A DNA stretch of 64,000 nucleotides from Neorhizobium lilium (GTDB taxonomy: Bacteria > Pseudomonadota > Alphaproteobacteria > Rhizobiales > Rhizobiaceae), in NCBI RefSeq assembly GCF_004053875.1, contig NZ_SBIP01000002.1, forward strand, positions 372,001 to 436,000. The letters are read 5' to 3'. The notes under the pieces were generated by a model. That model saw nothing but the letters and a program-made list of their open reading frames with translations, had not been told where the DNA came from and searched no databases. This document shows, one piece after another, positions 55,331 to 64,000 of the stretch. The position numbers and the translations under genes are program-made. Every line of letters starts with the position of its first letter. Position 1 is the first letter of the stretch.

Positions 55331-55638
55331 TGTACTCGTCTCCTACCCTAGATTGCGCCGGCTCTCCGACCCACCTGTGTTGGTGTCCTCATAGAACAGC
55401 GGGTCCGCGGGAGCAACCAAATTGGCTCTGTTCGGCGACCTCTATCCGCCATGTTCCGCCCGTTTTTGCCGCCCGCGCAATTGACCGCACGGACTTCCTT
55501 GTCTATTTTCCCGCACCTGCACACAAGATTGAGATGTTAGGGCTCGAGCGGATGCTTCCGCGCGCCCTCTTCTGCGACCAGAACCGGCCTCCCCCGCCTG
55601 CTCCACACGGAACGGGAATATGAGGCAGAAGGATAGAC
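55331..55638. other. Divergent intergenic region upstream of carA
   Basis: 308 bases containing the carA promoter candidate (55481-55509) and a leader of about 120 bases. No clear attenuator hairpin or small gene is seen. Confidence 0.4.
55481..55509 (+). promoter_or_regulatory. Candidate sigma-70 promoter of carA
   Basis: TTGACC (55481-55486), a 17-base spacer and TATTTT (55504-55509). Transcription would begin near 55516, about 120 bases before carA. Confidence 0.6.
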
Positions 55639-56844
55639 ATGACCGCCACCGCCTCCTGGACCACAGCTAAGCCTACCGCCGTTCTCGTTCTTGCAGATGG
55701 TACCGTCATCGAAGGCACAGGCATTGGTGCGACCGGCAAGGTGCCGGCGGAAGTGGTCTTCAACACTGCGCTCACCGGCTATCAGGAAATCCTCACAGAC
55801 CCTTCCTACCTCAGCCAGATCGTCACATTTACTTTCCCCCATATCGGCAACATCGGCACCAATGACGAAGACATCGAGGATCTGACGCCTGCCGCCCGTC
55901 GCGGCGCAGTCGGCGTGATCTTCAAGGCCGACATCACCGCGCCGTCCAACTACCGCGCCACGCGCGATCTGGACGCCTGGCTGAAGAGCCGCGGCATTAT
56001 CGGGCTTTCCGGCATCGATACCCGCGCCCTCACCTCTTGGATCCGCCAGAACGGCGCGCCGAATGCCGTTATCGCTCATGACCCGAACGGCGTGTTCGAC
56101 GTCGAGGCACTGAAGGCGGAAGCCCGGGGTTGGAGCGGACTGGAGGGCCTGGATCTTGCCAAAGAAGCGACCTCCGGCCAGTCGTCGCAGTGGAGCCAAA
56201 TGCCTTGGGTCTGGAATGAAGGCTTTGGCGAGCTGAAGCAGGACGACGCGAAATATCATATCGTCTGCATCGACTATGGCGTGAAACGCAACATCCTGCG
56301 TCTTTTCACCGGGCTCGACTGCAAGGTAACCGTGGTTCCGGCCCAAACCTCGGCTGAGGATATCCTGGCGCTGAAGCCGGATGGCATCTTCCTGTCGAAC
56401 GGCCCGGGCGACCCGGCCGCAACCGGTGAATATGCCGTGCCGGTCATTCAGGACGTCATCAAGACCGATATTCCGACCTTCGGCATCTGCCTCGGCCACC
56501 AGATGCTGGGCCTTGCCCTCGGCGCCACCACTGCAAAGATGCACCAGGGCCATCATGGCGCAAATCACCCAGTGAAGGACCATACGACCGGCAAGGTCGA
56601 GATCGTTTCCATGAACCACGGCTTCGCAGTAGACTCGAACTCACTGCCGCAAGGCGTTGAGGAGACTCATATCTCCCTGTTCGATGGCACCAATTGCGGT
56701 CTGAGGGTCGAAGGCCGGCCGGTCTTCTCCGTGCAGCATCATCCGGAAGCCTCGCCCGGACCGCAGGACAGCCACTACCTTTTCCGCCGCTTCATAAACA
56801 TGGTCCGCGAACGGAAGGGCGAGCCAGCCCTCGCCGAACGCTGA
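55639..56844 (+). CDS. carA: Carbamoyl-phosphate synthase small (glutaminase) subunit
   Basis: 401 residues. N-terminal CPSase domain (VLVLADGTVIEGTGIGATG, VVFNTALTGYQEILTDPSY), then a class I glutamine amidotransferase with nucleophile in FGICLGHQMLG, and HHPEASPGP giving His and Glu. It hydrolyses glutamine and passes ammonia to CarB for arginine and pyrimidine synthesis. AGAAGGA lies upstream of ATG 55639. carB follows 4.1 kb later on the same strand, separated by three opposite-strand genes. Confidence 0.97.
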   Translation: MTATASWTTAKPTAVLVLADGTVIEGTGIGATGKVPAEVVFNTALTGYQEILTDPSYLSQIVTFTFPHIGNIGTNDEDIEDLTPAARRGAVGVIFKADITAPSNYRATRDLDAWLKSRGIIGLSGIDTRALTSWIRQNGAPNAVIAHDPNGVFDVEALKAEARGWSGLEGLDLAKEATSGQSSQWSQMPWVWNEGFGELKQDDAKYHIVCIDYGVKRNILRLFTGLDCKVTVVPAQTSAEDILALKPDGIFLSNGPGDPAATGEYAVPVIQDVIKTDIPTFGICLGHQMLGLALGATTAKMHQGHHGANHPVKDHTTGKVEIVSMNHGFAVDSNSLPQGVEETHISLFDGTNCGLRVEGRPVFSVQHHPEASPGPQDSHYLFRRFINMVRERKGEPALAER

Positions 56845-56881
56845 TATCAAACATTGCACAAATGGCCCGTCCTGGCCCCAA

Positions 56882-58276
56882 TCAGCGGGCCATTTGTTTG
56901 TGGCGGTGGATCAGCAGCCAGAAACGGCCGCACAGAAACGCGGCCGCTGCGGCAAGCCCCAGCACGAAGCCAAACCAGACGCCCACACCGCCCAACTTGA
57001 GCGGAAAGGCAAATATCCAGGCGCAGACAAAGCCGATCGGCCAATAGGCGACGAGCGCAAGCACCATCGGCACTTTCGTATCCTTCAACCCGCGCAGAAG
57101 CCCGGAGCCGACGGCCTGTAATCCGTCGAAGAGTTGGAAAGCGCCAGCGATCATGATCAGCGGCACGGCAAGCCTCAGAACGGCCTCCGCATCGCCATGG
57201 CGGGTGTCCAGGAACAAGCCTCCCAGGCTCTGCGGCATGACGGCGTAGAGTATGCCGCCGATCGCGGTAAAGAGGACACTCACCAACAGCACCGTACCGC
57301 CCGCCCGCCGGACGCCCGGCATGTCACCCCGGCCATTGGCGAGGCCTACGCGCACCGTCGCCACCTGCGCCAGGCCGAGCGGAATCATGAAGGCGATGGA
57401 GGCGAGCTGCAGAGCGATCCCGTGTGCTGCAAGTTCCAGCTTGCCGATCATGCCCATGAGCAAGGAGGCTGCGGCGAAGAGCGACGTCTCCGCCAGGATG
57501 GTGAAGCTGATTGGCAACCCCAGAATCACGATTTCGCGCAGCATCGCCCAGTCAGAGCGCCAGAAGCGTACGAAAATCTCGTAGGCGCGCATTTCCGCCC
57601 GGCTTTCCACGTAGATGACGGCGATGATGAAACCGCAAAGGTTCGCGCAGACCGACGCGACTGCCGCCCCATTCAGGCCAAGCGCCGGCGCCCCGAAATG
57701 GCCGAAGATCAACACATAGGCCAGGATCGCGTTCATGATGAACATGCCGATCGTGACGTAAAGCACGATGCCGCCCTTTTCGAGCCCCGTCACGAAGCTT
57801 CTAAGCGCCATCAGCCCGAGCGCCGGAAACACCCCCCATTGCGCAATACGCAGATAGCTTTGGGCATTGGCGGCCACGTCCGGCTCCTGGCCGAGCTTCA
57901 GGAGCATGGGTTCCGAAAACCACAGAAGCGGCGCCGTCAGGACACCATAGCCGAGAATGATCCACAACCCCATGCGCACAGAGCGCCGGACCCTGACTGG
58001 ATCATTGCCTCCAAGAGCCTGCGCCACAAGCGGCACGACAGCGCTGGTGAAGCCGGTGCCGAAGATGAAGACCACGAAGAAAAGCTGAGTTGCGATCACT
58101 ACCGATGCAAGCTCTGTCGTGCCGAGCCAGCCGACCAGAATGACATCCGTGGTGTTGATCGCCATCTGCGCCAGTTGAGCGCCCACCAACGGCGCGCCCA
58201 GCGCCAATGTGGCACGCATGTGCGAAGACCAGGTGTTTTCCGCTCTCTCCTCCAGATAGATAGACCGGCGCGTCAT
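56882..58276 (-). CDS. MATE-family multidrug/cation antiporter (NorM-like)
   Basis: 464 residues with 12 membrane helices in two homologous halves. Marks are ALGAPLVGAQLAQMAINTTDVILVGWLGTTELASVVIATQ, VPLVAQALGGNDPVRVRRSVRMGLWI and AVASVCANLCGFIIAVIYV, all NorM/DinF-like. It exports cationic drugs or metabolites with Na+ or H+. ATG 58276 is chosen (GGAGG five bases upstream). A hairpin with T5 lies directly before its ribosome site and could control expression. Confidence 0.92.
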   Translation of the reverse strand: MTRRSIYLEERAENTWSSHMRATLALGAPLVGAQLAQMAINTTDVILVGWLGTTELASVVIATQLFFVVFIFGTGFTSAVVPLVAQALGGNDPVRVRRSVRMGLWIILGYGVLTAPLLWFSEPMLLKLGQEPDVAANAQSYLRIAQWGVFPALGLMALRSFVTGLEKGGIVLYVTIGMFIMNAILAYVLIFGHFGAPALGLNGAAVASVCANLCGFIIAVIYVESRAEMRAYEIFVRFWRSDWAMLREIVILGLPISFTILAETSLFAAASLLMGMIGKLELAAHGIALQLASIAFMIPLGLAQVATVRVGLANGRGDMPGVRRAGGTVLLVSVLFTAIGGILYAVMPQSLGGLFLDTRHGDAEAVLRLAVPLIMIAGAFQLFDGLQAVGSGLLRGLKDTKVPMVLALVAYWPIGFVCAWIFAFPLKLGGVGVWFGFVLGLAAAAAFLCGRFWLLIHRHKQMAR

Positions 58277-58297
58277 AGGCTCCTCCAAAGACAAAAA

Positions 58298-58323
58298 CGC
58301 CGCTTGCAGAAGAGCGAGCGGCG
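58298..58323 (-). terminator. Hairpin with T run in the MATE gene leader
   Basis: Minus strand: CGCCGCT, 12-base loop, AGCGGCG, then TTTTTGTC, ending about 15 bases before the MATE ribosome site. It is either the terminator of the upstream metallopeptidase transcript or an attenuator. Confidence 0.65.
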
Positions 58324-58419
58324 CGTGCCGGAGCTATAAAGAAGCCGGATCGCAAGAACAATCCGGCACCTCTATTCAGAAGAATTTTTGTGCCTTGCTT
58401 CAACGAAGCTGATGGATCA

Positions 58420-58447
58420 GGACTGCCCCGCTCGCGTAGGGCAGTCC
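58420..58447 (-). terminator. Hairpin after the zinc metallopeptidase gene
   Basis: GGACTGCCC (58420-58428) and GGGCAGTCC (58439-58447) form a perfect 9-base stem with a 10-base loop, six bases after the metallopeptidase stop; no T run follows. Confidence 0.5.
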
Positions 58448-58452
58448 CGCTA

Positions 58453-59343
58453 TCACACGTTACCGGCGAAGGTGTCGCAGGCCTTCATATCACCGCTTTC
58501 GAAGCCGCGCCGGAACCAGCTGGCACGTTGGGCGGAGGTGCCGTGGTTGAAACTTTCAGGCACGACATAGCCCTGGCTACGCTTTTGCAGCGTATCGTCG
58601 CCGATCTGCTGCGCGGCATTCAACGCCTCTTCCAGATCGCCGCGCTCGAGAACGCCCTTCTGGTCTGTAAACTTGCCCCACACGCCGGCAAAGCAATCCG
58701 CCTGCAACTCGACCCGAACAGACATCTTGTTGGAGTCGGCCTCGCTCATCCGCTGGCGCTGCTGGGTGATCTTGGGAAGAATGCCAAGCAGGTTCTGTAC
58801 GTGGTGCCCGACTTCGTGCGCGACCACATAGGCCTGCGCGAAATCGCCTGCCGCCTTGAACTGCTGGCTCATCTGATCGAAGAAATTCGTGTCCAGATAA
58901 ACCTTGCGGTCATTGGGGCAGTAGAAGGGGCCGGTGGCCGAGGAAGCAAAGCCGCAGGCGGAATTGACCTGCCCCGAGAACAGCACCAGCTTTGGCTCCT
59001 CGTAGGTTTGGCCGTTCTGCTGGAAGATATTCTTCCAGGTGTCCTCGGTATCGGCGAGAACGGTTCTCACAAAGGCGGTCGTATCGTCATTAGCAGGCGG
59101 GCGGCCGGCATTCTGCTGATAGCCGGCATCGGTGCCGCCGATATCGCCGCCCGACAGCAGGGTCAATGGATTGATGCCGGTGATCCAGCAGATGATCAGG
59201 AGGACGACGATGCCGCCGATCCCGAGCCCGCCGCCTCCACGTCCGCCGGTTGGAATGCGAAAGCCACCCTGGCCGAGCCCTCCCATCGAGGAACCACGCT
59301 GGTCCTCGACATTATCCGATTGTCGGCGGCCTCTCCATTCCAT
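58453..59343 (-). CDS. Neutral zinc metallopeptidase (YpfJ family)
   Basis: 296 residues: cytoplasmic Arg/Gly-rich start, one membrane helix (LGIGGIVVLLIICWITGI, about 39-57), then an extracytoplasmic domain with Cys in SACGFASSATGPFYCP, the zinc motif VAHEVGHHVQNLLG and ELQADCFAGVWG. This is the standard layout of the uncharacterised YpfJ/neutral zinc metallopeptidase family. ATG 59343 begins MEWRGRRQSDNVEDQRG, the usual conserved start. Confidence 0.93.
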   Translation of the reverse strand: MEWRGRRQSDNVEDQRGSSMGGLGQGGFRIPTGGRGGGGLGIGGIVVLLIICWITGINPLTLLSGGDIGGTDAGYQQNAGRPPANDDTTAFVRTVLADTEDTWKNIFQQNGQTYEEPKLVLFSGQVNSACGFASSATGPFYCPNDRKVYLDTNFFDQMSQQFKAAGDFAQAYVVAHEVGHHVQNLLGILPKITQQRQRMSEADSNKMSVRVELQADCFAGVWGKFTDQKGVLERGDLEEALNAAQQIGDDTLQKRSQGYVVPESFNHGTSAQRASWFRRGFESGDMKACDTFAGNV

Positions 59344-59439
59344 CTCTCATCTCCTTGTTCACGGGCATCCTGATGGCGCATATAACGCAGCGGACAATAA
59401 AGACGATCCGTCGATGAATGCAAAAGAAGAAACCTGCTC

Positions 59440-60648
59440 TCAGGCGACCCGCAATTCCCGTTTGCTCGGCAGGAAAACCGTGAGCAATCCGAGTGCCGGC
59501 AGGAAGGCGCAGATCGTATAGACGAACTCGATGCCATAACGGTCGGCGAGTATCCCGAGAACGGCGGCGGCAATGCCGGCAATCCCGAAAGCGAGCCCGA
59601 AAAAGATGCCGGCGATCATGCCGACGCGGCCGGGCACCAGTTCCTGCGCCATGACGAGAATGGCCGGGAAAGACGAGGCCAGCACGAAACCGACGATCGC
59701 CGACAGCACGATCGTCATCGGCAGGTTCGCGAACGGCATGGCGAGCGTGAACGGCAACACGCCGACAATGGATATCCAGATTACCACCTTGGAACCGAAC
59801 CGATCGCCGATCGGGCCGCCGACCAGGGTTCCGACTGCGGTTGCGCCCAGGAAGACGAACAGCATGATCTGCGACATCTGCACCGATACGCCGAAGCGCT
59901 CGATGACGAAGAAGGTGTAGTAGCTGCCGATGGCAGCCATATAAATGTTCTTGGAGAAGGTCAGGATGGCCAGCACGACCAGCGCCACCTGGACCGTGCG
60001 CTTGGGAAGGGCATGGGCGTTGACGGCGCGTTTGCGGCCCTTGTTGGCGGCCATGTGCTGCTTGTACCAACGCGCCACGAAGGACAGGATGACGATGCCG
60101 AGCAGCGCGAAGCCAGAGAACCAGGCGACGCTACCTTGCCCGTTCGGAACGATGATGAAGGCGGCCAGCAGCGGCCCCAGGGCCTGACCGAAATTGCCGC
60201 CCACCTGGAAGGTTGCCTGCGCAAAGCCGTAACGTCCGCCGGCCGCAAGCCGCGCGACCCTGGAGGCCTCCGGATGAAACACGGCCGAGCCGATACCGAC
60301 CAGGGCTGCGGCGACGACCAGCATGAGATAGACATGCGAACCCGCAAGCAGGAAGAGGCCGATAAAGGTGGCGCCCATGCCAACCGGCAGCGAATAGGGG
60401 TACGGCTTCTTATCGGTAACGATGCCGATCACCGGCTGCAGCAGGGAGGCCGTGCACTGAAAGGCCAGCGTGAGCATGCCGATCTGCCAGAAGTCCAACG
60501 CGTAATTGGTCTTCAGCATCGGATAGATCGCGGCGATCATCGACTGCATGATGTCGTTCAGCATGTGCGACAGGCTGACCGCAAAGATGATGGGAAATAC
60601 GGTCTTCTCCGCCGCAGCGGAGATCGGTTTCGATGTTGCGTCTGCCAT
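59440..60648 (-). CDS. MFS exporter of the fosmidomycin-resistance (Fsr) type
   Basis: 402 residues, 12 membrane helices. Fsr-like features: FAVSLSHMLNDIMQSMIAAIYPMLKTNYALDFWQIGMLTLAFQ, VFHPEASRVARLAAGGRYGFAQATFQVGGNFGQALGPL and VGGPIGDRFGSK. It probably exports small drugs such as fosmidomycin by proton antiport. ATG 60648 has GGAGG upstream; 16 further codons in frame are not conserved. Confidence 0.92.
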   Translation of the reverse strand: MADATSKPISAAAEKTVFPIIFAVSLSHMLNDIMQSMIAAIYPMLKTNYALDFWQIGMLTLAFQCTASLLQPVIGIVTDKKPYPYSLPVGMGATFIGLFLLAGSHVYLMLVVAAALVGIGSAVFHPEASRVARLAAGGRYGFAQATFQVGGNFGQALGPLLAAFIIVPNGQGSVAWFSGFALLGIVILSFVARWYKQHMAANKGRKRAVNAHALPKRTVQVALVVLAILTFSKNIYMAAIGSYYTFFVIERFGVSVQMSQIMLFVFLGATAVGTLVGGPIGDRFGSKVVIWISIVGVLPFTLAMPFANLPMTIVLSAIVGFVLASSFPAILVMAQELVPGRVGMIAGIFFGLAFGIAGIAAAVLGILADRYGIEFVYTICAFLPALGLLTVFLPSKRELRVA

Positions 60649-60982
60649 GGGTTTCCTCCGCGCAAGAGGTCTCATCGCGGATGGCCCTTGCTGCACGTTT
60701 CTGCCCTAAAACTAGGCGCCGCCGTCCGAGCAGTCTATGGCAGGAAGGCCTCTTCCGGTACGCCCGGAACAATTAATGACCCTGCTCGGCACATCGGCAA
60801 CTGGCTGAGATCGGGTTCCGGTCGATGCAGATTCCTGTCGATTTGGCGATTTATGGGGTTCCGTTCCCAGCCACATTTGCCTATAAGCCGCGTCTAGCCT
60901 GAAAAGACCATAGATGCGCAACCCGACCGGTGACCCTCACACCGCGCGGGCTTTCTGCGCAGGAAAAAAGCGGATTTGCACC
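60649..60982. other. Intergenic leader upstream of carB
   Basis: 334 bases between divergent MFS and carB genes. A possible promoter is TTCCGT (60859-60864), 17 bases, TATAAG (60882-60887), giving a leader of about 90 bases. Several short GC-rich inverted segments lie in the leader, but no defined attenuator is recognised. Confidence 0.35.

Positions 60983-64000
<3,018 letters not shown>

Overview
The window looks like the chromosome (or a core-like replicon) of a member of the Rhizobiaceae (Agrobacterium, Rhizobium, Neorhizobium, Ensifer group). This rests on gene families and order: a frcBCAK fructose ABC system with a divergent ROK regulator, an Agrobacterium-type galactarolactone pathway (kdgD, gci, gli, udh), ECF sigma factors with alphaproteobacterial partners, a RirA-like iron box, and a dnaG-rpoD-carA-carB neighbourhood with a CarB insertion. 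No 16S rRNA is present, so genus is inference.

Layout. 1-5.1 kb: the end of a ring-cleaving dioxygenase/esterase fusion gene (cut by the window edge) and a heterodimeric ABC exporter pair. 5.1-12.6 kb: a DUF922 protein, then a FadR-type regulator, kdgD, gci, gli and a TRAP transporter, forming a hexuronate/aldarate utilisation operon. The first pathway enzyme, uronate dehydrogenase (udh), lies 24 kb away at 33.2-34.0 kb. 12.7-17.6 kb: peptidase T, an ECF sigma factor, a DnaJ-like chaperone, a DUF2177 protein and an RpoE-ChrR pair. 17.7-22.8 kb: frcK, frcA, frcC, frcB and divergent frcR. 22.7-28.9 kb: PAP2 phosphatase, DUF1206 protein, a NarL-type two-component system, small exported proteins and a 1-Cys peroxiredoxin. 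29-33.2 kb: an iron uptake group (TonB-dependent receptor, AraC regulator, siderophore-interacting reductase). 33.2-36.1 kb: udh, DUF427, YjbQ and SIMPL genes.

36.3-48.9 kb is a genomic island next to tRNA-Ile2 (CAT anticodon). The integrase gene lies against the tRNA and its reading frame runs antisense through it. The island has two excisionase-like HTH genes, a divergent phage-type repressor, a compact three-gene operon (HIT hydrolase, four-TM protein, and an 807-residue protein with two PEP-synthase-like modules fused to a MazG-like domain), a hipBA toxin-antitoxin pair with four operator copies, a winged-helix membrane protein, and a worn mobilisation module with a TraG/VirD4 coupling protein but no visible relaxase. 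The three-gene operon is the best candidate for an undescribed system, most likely nucleotide-based defence; that function is inference.

48.9-64 kb returns to core genes: a DUF930/TonB-like protein, rpoD, dnaG, a YqeY-like protein, carA, a MATE exporter, a zinc metallopeptidase, an Fsr-type MFS exporter and carB (cut by the right edge). All assignments come from reading translated sequence and motifs; no database search was run.
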